Source: UBA6489 sp942490775 (lineage in GTDB: Bacteria; Patescibacteriota; Gracilibacteria; BD1-5; UBA6164). From it: a stretch of DNA of 64,000 nucleotides. How positions within the stretch are numbered: position 1 is the stretch's first letter; every line of letters begins with the position of its first letter. A program made the translations under genes and the position numbers. The notes beneath the pieces were generated by a model, which was not told the origin of the DNA, ran no database searches, and saw only the letters and a list, made by a program, of their open reading frames with translations. The stretch is taken from contig CALNYL010000005.1 of NCBI GenBank assembly GCA_942490775.1, positions 1 through 64,000 on the forward strand. The letters are read 5' to 3'. Positions 11,065 through 22,751 of the stretch are shown in pieces.

Positions 11065-12318
11065 TTATTTGTAAACATCCCTTATCACTTCTGATAATAT
11101 CTTAGCAGCTTTTTCTATCTGCTCATCCTCAACAGTTATACTAATCCTAATACACTCCCTAGAATGCTTTACCTTATCCTTATCTATACCATTAAAAAAA
11201 GCATTTCAAGGTACAAATAAAACTCACTGCTCCTTCAACCTCTCATAAAGCTCATCATCAGTAATAGGTAAATCCTCAAACCACAAGAAACTAAACATAG
11301 AACCCTGAACCTCATGTAAATACCAAGGTATACTATCAGGCATATACTTATTTAAACACTCCTCTAATAAATCAGACTTTTTCTTATATCTAGGCTGTAT
11401 TATTTCCTTTGATACCTTTTTTAATTCTCAACTTTCTAATGCAGACGAAATTAATGCCTGTCAGAACCTAGAAGACATTAATGATAAGTTTGCATGAAAG
11501 TTTTCTAGATATTTTATAAATTTAGGGTTTCAAATTGATACTCATACTCTTTCTCAAGGCAATCAAGCTTTTGAAAAACTCATTGTATAAACAGTATTTC
11601 TATGAAATTTAGTTTTCATCTCTCAGTAAACCAAATTTGGGATAGGAGAAGCATAAGCCGAATCTACAAATACTGGTATATCAGTTCATTTTACAAAATC
11701 ATATATTTTTTCTACCTCTTCCTCTGTCATTAGATTTCAAGTTGGATTACAAGGTCTAGAGAAAACAACAGCTCATATTTCATCTATATTTGGGAAGTTA
11801 TTAGTTTCTAATTTGTATTTAAATTTATGTTTTCAAGTTTTTTCTGGTTTTGGGGGTACTGATATAAACATATCTTCACTAAGTCACATTCAACTATATC
11901 ATGTGTAGTCAGGGGACTGTGGTAGAAACATTTTTTTTATTTTCCCATCCTGCATTTCTCAAGCAAAAGCATTTACTCAATAAAAGAATGCCGATTGACT
12001 TCATGTTGTTACTAGTATATTTTCATCTTTTATATTTTGATCAAATTCTGTTTTGAAGAATTTTTTTAAACTCTCCAAAAATGGAAAATATCATTTTGTT
12101 GAGCCATATCGTCATACGACTTCTCAGAAGTTTCCTGAGTCTAGTAGTTCTTTTGTATGTTTTTTCCAAAAGTTTTCTAGTTCATCAAAGACTAGAGGGT
12201 TTCATGCACTCATATTTATAACTTCTCCTGAAGCATTTTCTAGAGTTCTTTTTATATCGTTCATTATCTTTCTAACCCCTGAGAGTTTAGACATCTTTTC
12301 TCATACTATTGATACCAT
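11065..12318 (-). CDS. avtA: Valine-pyruvate transaminase-like PLP aminotransferase
   Basis: 417 residues, the size of AvtA. Fold-type I aminotransferase features are clear: TTGSQSAFFYGVNAFAGE, FSRPCNPTGN, DSAYASPIPN, and the PLP lysine in MSFSKAGLPGERVG. The GSQSAFFY segment and the N-terminal SKLSGVRKIMNDIKRTLE resemble AvtA more than other class I/II enzymes. It would interconvert valine or alanine and 2-oxo acids. The start at 12318 gives MVSIVGEKMSKLSG; the second ATG (residue 9) may be the real start. CPR genomes rarely keep amino-acid pathways, so it may salvage rather than synthesise. Confidence 0.85.
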
Positions 12319-12430
12319 AATTTAATTTTTAAAAATAATTAAAACATTGCATAAATATATAGATTTTTCCCAAATAATCAAAATTTTTATAAATCTTTAT
12401 AAATCTTAAATATACACACTAAAAATTTAT

Positions 12431-12466
12431 AAAAAAATAGAGATAATTCATTATCTCTATTTTTTT
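12431..12466. terminator. Bidirectional hairpin
   Basis: AAAAAAATAGAGATAA / TTATCTCTATTTTTTT, a perfect stem with A and T tracts on both sides. It lies between two minus-strand genes, so it most likely ends transcription of the surface protein gene at 12596-13939. Confidence 0.8.
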
Positions 12467-12502
12467 ACTTTTTTTTATAGTATTTTTAAGTTGTGATTCA
12501 TA

Positions 12503-12560
12503 TTCTTGTAGCCTCTTTCTTTTGTATTAAAGGAAAGAATTCAAATATGGATTATGAAGT
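12503..12560 (+). repeat. Palindromic element family A variant (intergenic)
   Basis: CTTGTAGCCTCTTTCTTTTG, then TATTAAAGGAAAGAATTCAA and ATATGGATTATG. The sub-variant with the ATGGATTAT tail also occurs at 50001 and, reversed, at 4995 and 44416. Confidence 0.75.
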
Positions 12561-12595
12561 GTAAGTTTAAATACTATTTATTATTTTCCTATAAT

Positions 12596-13939
12596 TTACC
12601 CCTCTTGTCTTCTTCTTTGAAATTTAAACATAACTAATCATAGAATCATAGCCAAAATAACAAGTAATATATGCTCAGGTCAACCTTTTGGTAAATCGTC
12701 AATATCTTTACCAACCTCCTCAGGAGTATTTATTATTTCTTTATTAGATATATTTTCTCAAGCATTTCATCAGGTATAACAAGTAGTACTTCATTCCTCA
12801 ACTCATGCAGAACAAAGTTCAGGTTCTTCATCATCTATTTTACAAGTTTCAGAACATCAATCTCAAGAAACTGTATTTCAATCATCACACTCCTCACCAT
12901 CTTCAACTATAGAATTTCAACATTCTACTGTAGAAGAGTTTTCCTCTACTTCACAAGTTTCAGAACATCAATCTCAAGAAACTGTATTTCAATCATCACA
13001 TTCTTCACCATCTTCAACTATAGAGTTTCAGCACTCTGCTGTAGATGATATTACTTCAACTTTACAGCTTCTAGAACATCAATCTCAAGAAACTGTATTT
13101 CAGTCGTCACACTCCTCACCATCTTCAACTATATAATTTCAACACTCTGGTAAAGCAATTTCCACCTCACAAGTTCTAGAACATCAGTCTCAAGAGTTAA
13201 CATTTCAGTCATCACACTCCTCACCTACTCATACCACTCAGTTTCAACATACTTCTTCAAAACTCTCAGGAACAGTAAAATCTATAATTCAATTTACTCA
13301 AGACGATATATTTCTACCATTAACATCCTCTATAACTACTATAGTCATTTCATATTGTCTTACATGTACCATATCTGGAGACACAGTTAAAATTAACTCA
13401 TTATTATCATCTCACAACTCTATAGAATCTATAGATAATTTCTGACCGTTACTCTTATCAATTATTCTAAATTCTCTAACAGCATCATTACTCGTATCAA
13501 GTTCTGAATTAAAAACTAAATTAATTTTGTCTAATGAATCTATTTTTGGAGATCAATCCAAACCAAACATTCACTCTCACATATCTCACTCAGTCAAAGT
13601 TTTTGCAACTAATTCTTCTGAATAAACAGTTTCATCTCAGTTTCCATCTACAGCAGTAACTGCTATATAATAATCTTTATCTGGTGTTAATCATTCTATT
13701 TTATAACTAGTTTCTTCTATAAGGTCAATTCATTCATTTTTATATGTTCAATCAACTGAAGATTCATCAGAATAATATATGTAGTATCCTATTGAATCAC
13801 TAACTTCATCCCAAGTTATTGTTATTCAAGTATCCGAGACTTTCTCTAGACTAAGGTTATTAGGTCCAGATAAAGCAAAAGTATTTGTTATTGATAAAAA
13901 CATAAATAAACAAAGTAAAGTTAGTAGCAGTTTTTTCAT
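12596..13939 (-). CDS. Surface protein: FnIII-like plus cysteine-rich DDGN repeats
   Basis: 447 residues. The signal peptide (MKKLLLTLLCLFMFLSITNTFA) is followed by an FnIII-like domain (ITWDEVSDSIGYYIYY.. DKDYYIAVTAVDGNG, about 30-110) and a beta-rich domain. Four 37-residue repeats follow, each with GEECDDGN..SGDGCS..C, the myxococcus cysteine-rich repeat type. A C-terminal hydrophobic helix with an RRR tail completes it, giving an LPXTG-less sortase-like topology. It should display the repeats outside the cell, anchored by the C-terminal helix. The repeat DNA has a 111-bp period (12825-13255) with high identity, suggesting recent expansion. Confidence 0.85.
12825..13255 (-). repeat. 111-bp tandem repeats encoding cysteine-rich modules
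   Basis: Four copies of a 37-residue unit. TCAAGAAACTGTATTTCA occurs at 12863, 12974 and again downstream. Confidence 0.8.
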
Positions 13940-14021
13940 AAAATCTTTTTAAAAAATAATGTTGCCTTTTTTTAAAGTAAATTTATTATAGTACATATTT
14001 ATTTATTTTTCAAATATTTGT

Positions 14022-14579
14022 ATGAAAATTTTAAGATTTAGTAAAAAATTGTGATTTACATTGATAGAAGTTCTTGTAGTTATATCTATTATAGCAATAT
14101 TAGTCGTTTGAATTGCCAGACTTGATTTTAATAGATTATCAGGTAAGCAAAAGGTTGAGATATTTTGAAACAAAATAGTATCAAACATAGAAACGATTAT
14201 GACAAATGCACTTTTATGAAAATGAGTATGAGAAAAGTTATACACACCAGATGAATGGAAAATTGAAATATCAGAAGCAGGTAGCTGAAAACTAATAACC
14301 AGCTATCTAAGCTGAAGTTCACGGATATATCATAGTATAGACTCTATGGATAATATAACATATCCCTACTCTATAAGTAATATAGAATGTAAAGATTTAG
14401 TATTTCCCTATTCCACATGAGCTTTATCAAGCTCAACATGAACAATAATAATAAACCAAGGAAACCTTTCTCTCTCTGGATGTCAAGATACAGGCTATAG
14501 GATAATAAAATTTGATGCATTATATTTAGACAACAAAAGAACAATTGAACTAAATGCTATAAATGCAGTAATAGAATAA
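14022..14579 (+). CDS. Type IV prepilin-like protein
   Basis: 185 residues. MKILRFSKKLGFTLIEVLVV is a canonical type III signal peptide: the Gly before the cleavage site is TGA, followed by F and Glu5, then a hydrophobic helix. The globular part has two cysteines far apart (SNIECKDLV, LSGCQDTG) that could form the pilin D-loop. It stands alone, divergent from the cysteine-rich surface protein; 80 bp between them should hold both promoters. Confidence 0.9.
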
Positions 14580-14593
14580 TAAACTTGTTTATT

Positions 14594-16132
14594 TTATTTT
14601 TCTTCATTCTTGATAGGATTTATAAGATAAACTATAGAAATATAAATTAAAGATAAAACAGTTCAATATAAAAATACATCAATATAAACTCAAAAACGAA
14701 ATTTATCTAAAAAACTATACTTATCCAATAAAAACCTTCATAAAGAATAAACAAAACCTCACAATAAAATTATTTTAAACAAAAAAACAAAAGGAAGCCT
14801 TATATTTATATACTTCCTCACATAAATATATCACAAAACCATAAGCAAAATTTGACTAATAACAGTAACAATACCAGCTCAATAAAAAGAATACTTAGGA
14901 ATCATAATAATATTTCAAACCACATTAAAAAGAGCTATAAAAACATTTATTTTCAAAAGTAAAGACTGTTTTTTTATAGTTATAAGAGAATAAATAAATA
15001 CCAGAGAAATAAAATGAAAAACAAGCACAAGCAAAACTATATTAAAAACATCAGAAGAATTATACTCCAACAAAGGCGATAAATATTTTTCATGAGCAAT
15101 TATTTTTATCACATAATCCTTAAAAAGTACTCACATAGTAAAAATAAGCATTCAAAAAGAAAAAAGCAACTTCAAAGAAACACTAAGCATATTTATTAAC
15201 TTGCTTTCCTTTCAATCTCTATAAAGCTTTGTCAAAGAAGGCATAATAGAATTTAAATAAAAACCACCAACAACCATCAAAACCTCAACAATCTTCATAG
15301 GCAAAGAATACAATGCAATAGAAACATCAGCCTTATTATCTCACTCAATAACTCATAAAAGCGATTTATCAAGCTCCTTCGTCCCCTCCATAATTCACAA
15401 TAAAACTATATCAACCTTAAAATAAACCACACTCAAAAATAAAGCCAAACCATAAGGTAAAGAAATTTTAAAAATATGTTTTATATAATCAGTATCAAAC
15501 TTAAATTTTAGAGAACAAATTCTCCTAGCATACAAATAATTAAGCCCCGTATTTATTACTATTCACACAAGTCATGCAATTATAATCATAGTAAAAGGAG
15601 TAAAAAAAACTTGATTATCCTCCCTAGGAAAAAGCCAAAAAACAAAAACACACACCAGAGAAACATTTACAATCTTTCAAAAAATCGTTGAAAAAAGAGA
15701 GAATTCTACTTTCATATAAGATTGCATCAGAGCCATTATTGCAGAATTTATCAAACTCACAACAGTAAAAATAGAAACTATAAAAATAGACATAAGAGCC
15801 AAATTACTATTATATCAAGGTAAAAAATAAGCTATACCCAAAGCTAAAAACATTATAACTACTCAAAGAAAAAATCTTAAAGTAATGACATTTCATATTA
15901 TCTTAGTTGTATCTTTTTTATTATCTGTTATCTCTCTTATAGTTATTGTATAAAGTCACAAATCAGCCAAAAAAGCAAAAATTCATAAATAATTATAAAC
16001 CTTATTATAAAGACCATAAAGATTAACAGGAAGATATTTTGTCAGCACACTTATAAGAAATATAGAAATAATGACAGTTCACACCTTAGATAAAACCTGA
16101 GACAAAGTATTAGAAGCTATTTTTTTAAACAA
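14594..16132 (-). CDS. Polysaccharide flippase (Wzx/RfbX, MATE-like)
   Basis: 512 residues with about 12-14 hydrophobic segments. The N-terminus FKKIASNTLSQVLSKVGTVI and LTKYLPVNLYGLYNKVYNYL are typical of the oligosaccharide flippase family that moves lipid-linked repeat units across the membrane. No in-frame ATG exists between the upstream stop and the conserved start. TTG at 16132 is the best start (MFKKIASN), so this is a likely non-ATG start. No other polysaccharide genes are adjacent; the next glycosyltransferase is at 51.9 kb. Confidence 0.85.
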
Positions 16133-16237
16133 AGGTACAATATTTAAAATATAAATTTATTATTTTCTCTTGATTTTAATCAATTTAATTATATTTTACT
16201 AAATGTACAAATATTTTTAAAAAATTAAAATAAAAAC

Positions 16238-17782
16238 ATGGAAAAAGCAAAAAAAACTATAAAACAAATTCTTTTACCAATTACAATCTTAGCTATATTA
16301 GTAATAGTATGATTATCCATATACAAATTTTATGAAGGTAAAATAGAAGATATTGATATAGATAATATAGGCATAGATGATATCCTTGATAAAGAAGGTT
16401 CATGAAATAATATCCAAGACAAAAGTTCAGAAACAACAGAAGCCATAGAAAATTCTTGAGCAACCACTATCATAACAGAAGGAGATAGCGAAACATTACT
16501 AGAACAAAAAATAGAAAACCTAAGAAATAGATTAAAACTAAAATGACTAATAGTAAGATGAGATTTATTCTTTGAAAATAACCAACTACCCCTAGCTCTA
16601 AAAAATTATCTACAAGTACATAAAGAAAGCCCAAACGATAATACAATAACAAAAAGACTCGGAGACACATATTTTGAAATGAACAACTTTGAAAAAGCAT
16701 ATGAATATTATAAAAACTTAAAAGAAGGAACCATACCCAAGCAACATCTTATACTAACTCTATTTTACTCAAAAGACCTAAACAAAATTGTAGATAGAAA
16801 AACCCTACAAAAAGAATTAAAACAAATGAATCTAAACGAAGAAGAACAAATCTACTACATAAACTCCATAGAATGTTTAGAAGACTTCCACATATGTAAA
16901 CAAAACTTTCAAGATTATTTTAAAGAAAACGAAAAACTAAAAGACAAAAACCTAATAAGCATAAAAGAATCAATAGAAAACTACAAAAACTCAAAAATAT
17001 GAGAACTATACTATAAAAATGCTCTAATAATAGGAGAATTTTATAAAAATGAATTATACCCAGTTAGCATAATGCTATGACAAGAACTATTAAAAGAAAA
17101 AAAAGACTATAAACCAATACTACAAATAATAGCCAAAAGCCAGTTCAACTTATGAAAATATGAAGAATCTAAAATAACCCTATCAAAATATTATTCTCTA
17201 GACGAAGACGATGCATGAATGTGTTTCCTACTAGGAGTAGTAAACTCTAAATTACAAGAGTATTTACTAAGTAATATATATTTAAACAAAGCAGAAGAAA
17301 ATTGATACACACCAAAGATAGATGTAAGAAGAAGATTAATATATAATTACTATCTTATATGAAATACTGAGAAGCTCTTGTCTGACTTTAGACTACTAGT
17401 AAAAGAAGAATGAGTAGAATCAGAAGATATACAATTAGCCATCTATTATCACATAATAAACGACGAACTAGAATTTGCACTACAACAATCCAGAGAATGA
17501 GTAGAACTATTCCCAGAAGATGATATGTTTTACTGATATCTATGATGGATACTAAAAGAAAAAAAGAGGTATACAGAAGCAGATGAAATACTAAGAAAAT
17601 GACAAGAAATAAACCCCAGAAATCCTCTGATTTTATTAAACCTATGAATGCTTCAGCAACTACAATGAGACACAGGTAAATCTGTAGCATATTTCAAAAA
17701 AACCATAAAAATAAATGAAGACTGAGAATTCTGAAGAATGGCAAAAAAGCAACTTGAGTTGATTATGGAAGAGAAGCAGTAG
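16238..17782 (+). CDS. Membrane-anchored TPR protein
   Basis: 514 residues: a single N-terminal transmembrane helix (ILLPITILAILVIVGLSIY), a low-complexity acidic linker, then TPR-type helical pairs (NNQLPLALKNYLQVHKESPN, NNFEKAYEYYKNL, KKRYTEADEILRKGQEINPR, DTGKSVAYFKKTIKINED). This is a scaffold for protein contacts outside the membrane; the partner is unknown. TAG stop, with a terminator directly downstream. Confidence 0.8.
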
Positions 17783-17796
17783 ATAAAAAGTAAAAT

Positions 17797-17832
17797 AAAA
17801 AAACATAAGAAATTTTTCTTATGTTTTTTTTT
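17797..17832 (+). terminator. Terminator after the TPR gene
   Basis: AAAAAAACATAAGAAA / TTTCTTATGTTTTTTTTT. A nearly identical hairpin sits at 24148, so the two bracket the IS-disrupted island. Confidence 0.85.
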
Positions 17833-18831
17833 GAAAATATTTGCTAAAATGGGGAGAAAAATGATATAATTATTAGTGATTTTAAATACTTAGTAAAAAA
17901 TATGGTTGATTTTGATAAAATACAAACACAATGCACAGAATGAGATAATTATCCTAATCTTAATTTGAAGCAACTTATTGAGGATGCTAAGAGGGATGGA
18001 GTTATTGATATTGATGAACTATTAGCTTTAGAAGAGAAAATTAAGGAGGATGAAAGATTAATATCTAGTAAGAATGAAATTGAATTGATTGAGCTCAAGA
18101 AATCTTTAAAAAAAGATCTTAGTTTTTTATCAAGGAATATAATAACTAAAGGAATTAATATAACCCCTTTTAATCATGATAGAATTTTTGAGTATTTAGA
18201 GTGAAAATGATATAGTTTTTCTGAAGAGGTGAAAAATAAACATGGTGAATTTGCTATTGTTTTATTAGAAGATGATGATAAAATTATTATTTTAGAGGAT
18301 GAGTTTTTGTCATTTGATAATGGTGGAGTTGAATATTTGGGTGAACTTGATAATGAAGAGGAGGGGATGGAATATTTTCATGAAGATGTTTGGGCAAATT
18401 TGGAAGATGAGGATAGGCAGATGTTGTTGGAAGCTTGAATTGGTAAGGAAGAGTATAATGAAAATTTATTTTTGAAAAAGAAGTTGGGATATTCTTACGA
18501 AGAAGATAAATGTTCTTGAAATAAAAGGGAATGTTTTATTAGTAAATTAATAGAACTGAAAGGAATTTGATTGGATTATCATTTTTTTGAGCAGTTAGGG
18601 AGTAGTGGAGATGAGATACAAAAGAATTTTGAGTTTTTTGTTAATCAGGCTTCTTCTAAGGATTTTGAAAAATGAGAAATACTTGTTTGAAAGTTATATA
18701 TTCTGTGAACAGATTTTAGATATTTAACTTCTATCAAGAGTGAACTTGAAACTTTAGGAGAGAACTTTAATCTAAATCTTAGCGATATTTTTATAATTTC
18801 TAGAGATAAATTATTAGTTCCACCTTTGATA

Positions 18832-18839
18832 ATTGAATT
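18832..18839. repeat. 8-bp target duplication, left (ATTGAATT)
   Basis: ATTGAATT directly precedes the left IS66-type end; the matching copy is at 20495-20502. Eight-base duplications are typical of IS66. Confidence 0.9.
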
Positions 18840-18853
18840 GTTACTATCAACCG

Positions 18854-18890
18854 AAAAAAAAGCATTTCAAGTTTGAAATGCTTTTTTTTT
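18854..18890. terminator. Terminator inside left IS66 end
   Basis: AGCATTTCAA-GT-TTGAAATGCT flanked by A8 and T9-10. It overlaps the transposase stop codon and would work in both directions. Confidence 0.8.
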
Positions 18891-20313
18891 AAAATTCAGG
18901 AAGTATAAGATCTCATTTAAAGATTGATTGTATAGACTTGTAGATATCAAGATCCTGTTTTTTCATAGTAGAAATATATGACCTAATTCTACAAAACCAC
19001 TTAGCTCATTCTTCACTTCTGAAACAACCAGAAACCTTAATTCTAGTTTTTACCATTCTCAGGTCTCTTTCAGCTAAATTATTATCAAATGGAATACTAA
19101 AATTATCAAGAAAACCCAAAGCTCATTTTTCTTTTTTTTCTAATCGTTCAAGTAAATTTAATCACTTTTCTTTTTTTAATTTTCATCTTTGTCATTTTTT
19201 TCTAACAACTTTCTCATATTCTAGTTTTCATCTTTTCAATATATCTCTGTACTCTTCATGGATATCTTTTAACTTATCTTTTTCAAAAGTAAATATTCAG
19301 TTTGAGATTATTTTTTCTTTTTCTCTTTTATATTTAATGAGAAATTTACTAATATTAGTTGCCCATTTTTTTTCTTCATTCTCTTCTACCCAAGTTAATT
19401 CTCTCAAATGATGAGCATTGCATAAGTAATGTTCAAATTCATAAGCTAGGTAACTTGGTAAGTTATCTGTTATACAATTTCATTTAAAGTTTTCTAAGAC
19501 TCACATATCTTTGATAGCCTCTCTTCACCTCTTGTCGTGATGATAAAGATAAGTAAGTTCTTCATTTGAATTTACATGAATCCGATCAACCTTTCAATCT
19601 ACTCTTGCTCATGTTTCATCTGCATGAACTTGCTCTTTTTTAATTAGAGATTGTATTATCAATTTCTCAAAAGGTTCTAAGTTATCAAATCAAGTTTTGT
19701 TAAAATTAGTTAAACTTGTTTGACTAATTTTAAGTCCAGTGATCTCCCTTAAAAAATCTTGCAATCTTTCATATGAAGGCATTTGGTAGTTGTACATATA
19801 TGTTGTAAAAGCTTTTATCTCTGGTCAATATTGTACAGGTTTTGTAACTCATTCTGGAAAATTAGGTTGGTTTAGGAATCAGCACTTTGGACATTTTATT
19901 TCACTTCAAATATAATCTCTTACTGCCATACTTGGTGTGAACATATCAATGACTTGTCTTGTTTTCTTTTTTACAAATTTAGAGAATTTTTTTAATAATT
20001 CAGTTCAGCAATTAGAACATTCTTTTGGGGTTACATCAATTGTTTCATTTACATTCTCATTTCTTTTTAGGTTCGCTCAAGTATGACCTTTTTTACCTCA
20101 TCTGGGATTTTGTCATTTTTTTCTTGAATTACAAATTGTTGTATGTTTCTTAAATCATTCTGTTCCTGATGGTTTACTTGAATTTTTACTATTTTTGTTT
20201 AGTTTTCATTCTAGTTCCTTAACTTTCCCTCTTTCTTTGCCAAGTTCATCTCTCAGTTTTAGTATCTCATCTATCAATTCTTTTTTTGTGTTTTTATGTA
20301 AATTCTTGTGCAT
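18889..20313 (-). CDS. IS66 family transposase
   Basis: 474 residues. There is an N-terminal coiled coil (LHKNTKKELIDEILKLRDEL), the NSKNSSKPSGT motif, a zinc-binding region (CSNCGTE.., KCPKCGF), and DDE catalytic parts: QVHADETGARVDGK (Asp), CITDNLPSYLAYEFEHYLC with CNAHHLRELTW, and FDNNLAERDLRMVK (Glu). The C-terminal GCFRSEEGAKWFCRIRSYIS is the IS66 signature. It appears complete, with no frameshift. TGA is Gly within conserved stretches (for example NPRGKKGHTG), so this copy is adapted to the code. Confidence 0.95.
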
Positions 20314-20412
20314 ATTTCTTAGTTAACTTTTACCTTTATTAAGCTAATTAATTATACTTTTTTATACTCAGAATGCAACTTTTTTTTTGCCTTTTTTCCT
20401 CTATTTTAAACT

Positions 20413-20446
20413 AAAAAATAATCCCATATTTTGGGATTATTTTTTG
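20413..20446. terminator. Terminator-like hairpin inside right IS66 end
   Basis: AAAAAATAATCCCA / TGGGATTATTTTTT near the right end, upstream of the transposase start. It may insulate the transposase from outside transcription. Confidence 0.7.
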
Positions 20447-20494
20447 ATTTGGTTTTTGTTGTTTTTTGAGTATTATTTTTCGGTTGATAGTAAC

Positions 20495-20502
20495 ATTGAA
20501 TT
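20495..20502. repeat. 8-bp target duplication, right (ATTGAATT)
   Basis: Second copy of the duplication at the right end of the IS66-type element. Confidence 0.9.
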
Positions 20503-20525
20503 AAATTTACTAAAAGATAAATATA

Positions 20526-21446
20526 GAACCTGTTTGCACATTTTAAGCTAACCTCCTAATAATAAGTCTAATAGAACATAATCTAATTTTAGCCTCAGAG
20601 GTAGAAAGTTTTCATTCACAGTTTTTCCATAAAACCCTACATTGGTTAATCCAAGCATTTGTTCTTTCTACAATCCATCTTTTAGGTTGTACAACAAATC
20701 AATTCTTTTGAGGATTTTCTTTTTTAGATTTTTCTTTCATATCAGGGCTTATTTTTTGAGTAATTTCTATCTTTATAAAGTTTAGAATATTTTTATCTAT
20801 TTTTTTTATTTCTTTTTCTAAATAATCCTTATGGTATCAATTGTCTAATAATATTGTTATCACAATTCATTCTTCTAGTTTTAGAAAGTATTCCTTGTTC
20901 TCTCTTATTATTTCTATTAATCAACTATCATCAGAAATACTCGCTTTTGTACATTTTATAAAATATGGATTTCATAAAATATCTACTAATAAATGTCTCT
21001 TTATTCAATTTGTACTTTTATAATGGCAATATCATTTTGTTTTTATGTCTGCTGTATCTGTATTTTTCACTGCCATTGAATCTCATAATAGTAAGCTAGG
21101 AATTTCTTTTTTTTCCCTTATTTTTTCTCTCTAATTTTTCCAATTCCAATAGTAATTCATCATAAATTCACTTATTTTTCCATCTTCTGAACTGAGAATA
21201 AACTGTTTGCCATTTGGGAAAGTCTTTTGGCAAATCTCGCCACTGACATCAATTTTTCAATTGATAATTTATTCCATTTAAAATTTCTTTTTTGCTAACA
21301 CTTATTTCTGCTGTTCATAGTTTTGGAACTGCTTTTATTATTAGTTCATACTGCTTGTCTGTTAAATCTGTAGTATAAGCCATATTTTTTTCTTAAAATA
21401 TAATCCCCTTATTTTAAGATTTTTTACGAAAAGTGCAAACTGGTTC
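20526..21446 (-). mobile_element. IS5-family insertion sequence, about 921 bp
   Basis: Imperfect inverted ends GAACC(T/A)GTTTGCAC flanked by TATA on both sides (20522-20525 and 21447-21450). It lies only 23 bp from the IS66-type element. Taking TATA as the duplicated target restores the reading frame of the interrupted gene, whereas a 2-bp TA duplication would not. Confidence 0.88.
20543..21383 (-). CDS. IS5 family transposase, two frames (frameshifted)
   Basis: The first frame, 21383-21096, encodes 95 residues: YTTDLTDKQYELIIKAVPKL and NGINYQLKNGCQWRDLPKDF, the DUF4096 domain. The second frame carries the DDE part: LLLGDSMAVKNTDTADIKTK, ITILLDNGYHKDYL and QPKRWIVERTNAWINQCRVL. The join needs a +1 shift at a run of eight A (coding strand; plus-strand T8 at 21107-21114). 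Two-frame transposases fused by slippage are known among small ISs, so this may be programmed; a simple disabling indel is equally possible. TGA reads as Gly. Confidence 0.85.
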
Positions 21447-22751
21447 TATAATAGAAGTGAAGAATTAGAAAATGAAATGCTTATGGCTGATATTATATTT
21501 TTTTATGAAAAGTTTAAATGTTATAATATATGACATTGAAAAAATGATTTTAAATTAGTAGAAAATTTATTTAAAAATTGAATAAATAATTTAACTATTT
21601 GGATAGATGAATATATTGGTTCTGATAAAAATAATAATTCTGGAAAAAGTTTTAAAGAGATTTATAAACAAATAAAAGAGCAGTTTAATGATAGAAAGGT
21701 ACAAGATTATAAAGGTGAATTATTGTCTGAATTAAAAAAGAATGGTTGTGATTTTTGAGAGATTAAAAATGATGATATTAAAATCTTATTAGAAAATTGA
21801 ACATTAATAAATGATGTTATTTATCTAAAAGCTAATATCAATTCTGGTAATAATAATTTAACTTTAAATGATCTTGCTTGGATTTTAAATAAAAAAAATT
21901 GGAAAATTAAAGGGATAGATAATTTATCAATAAAAGAAAAAAAAGAGATAGTAGAAAATTATTTAGAAATTAATCCTAGTTTTTCTTGAGAAGAAATTAT
22001 GCAACTAATAAATAAATGATTAGGATTAATAAAAGGAGAAAAGAATTATAAAGATAACAAGGACTTTTTAGTAGAAGTTTATAAAAATAAATTAATAAAT
22101 GAGTCTTCTGATAGCTATTCCTTTGTTGAACTTATAAAAAAAGAATGGGAAGTTGACGAAAAAGATTTATCTTTAAAACAAAAAATACTAGTTATTGATT
22201 CTTATTTGAGAATTAATCATAATTTTCATTGTTCTGATATAACAGATTTATTTTCAAATTGATTACTTTTAACTCCATGGAAAAAAGAGGAATTTTTTAA
22301 AAATAAAACTATTATAGAAAAATGTCATAATAAATTTCCATCTTTGTCATGACAAGAAATATGATTTATTTTATATGATGATAATTGGAATACATCTATT
22401 AATTGACAGGAAATAAAGGTAGAAAAATTAGAAGATAGATTATCTATAATTAATAGATACAGAGAAATTAGCAAAAATATGACAGTTAAACAGTGTATAA
22501 TATTTTTTAAGCTTAGGTGATTCCCTATAATTCCAGAAGATGAATTTGAGTTAGATAAATATAAAAAAGAAAGTGTAGAAAGTATAAATGAGTTATCTAA
22601 TGTGTTTAAGGAATATTATAATAAAAAGGAAGAAATTATACCTTATTTATATCAAGATATTGAATGAAATAAAAGAAATCTTACAGATGAAGAATTTGAT
22701 AGGTTTCTAAAAAAGCTACTTAAAAACTCAAGATGAGTGATAATAAACTAA

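Larger units (their letters stand above)
18840..20494 (-). mobile_element. IS66-family insertion sequence, 1,655 bp
   Basis: Ends are 19-bp perfect inverted repeats (GTTACTATCAACCGAAAAA), flanked by the ATTGAATT duplication. It carries only the large transposase; the small tnpA/tnpB accessory genes of classical IS66 are missing. Transcription hairpins sit just inside both ends (18854-18890 and 20413-20446). The element is written in the host's UGA=Gly code. Confidence 0.93.
17902..22751 (+). pseudogene. Large unknown gene interrupted by two insertion sequences
   Basis: I do not recognise the family. Fragments are 17902-18839, 20503-20525 and 21451-22751. Removing the IS66-type element with one 8-bp duplication and the IS5-type element with one 4-bp TATA duplication joins them into one open frame of 753 residues with no internal TAA/TAG. 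The product is acidic, rich in D/E/N/K, with no signal peptide and no obvious membrane segment, and looks helical. It has short recurring phrases such as NPSFSGEEIMQLINKG and KFPSLSGQEIGFILYDD, suggesting degenerate helical repeats. Codons end in T or G far more than in flanking genes, and GGN glycines are commoner, suggesting recent acquisition. UGA is still used as Gly. Confidence 0.8.

Noticed and set aside
12825..13255. Possible CRISPR array (regular 111-bp spacing)
   Set aside because: The repeats lie inside a coding frame, encode Cys-rich modules and have no unique spacers.
20522..20525. Two-base TA target duplication for the IS5-type element
   Set aside because: Only the four-base TATA reading restores the frame of the interrupted gene.
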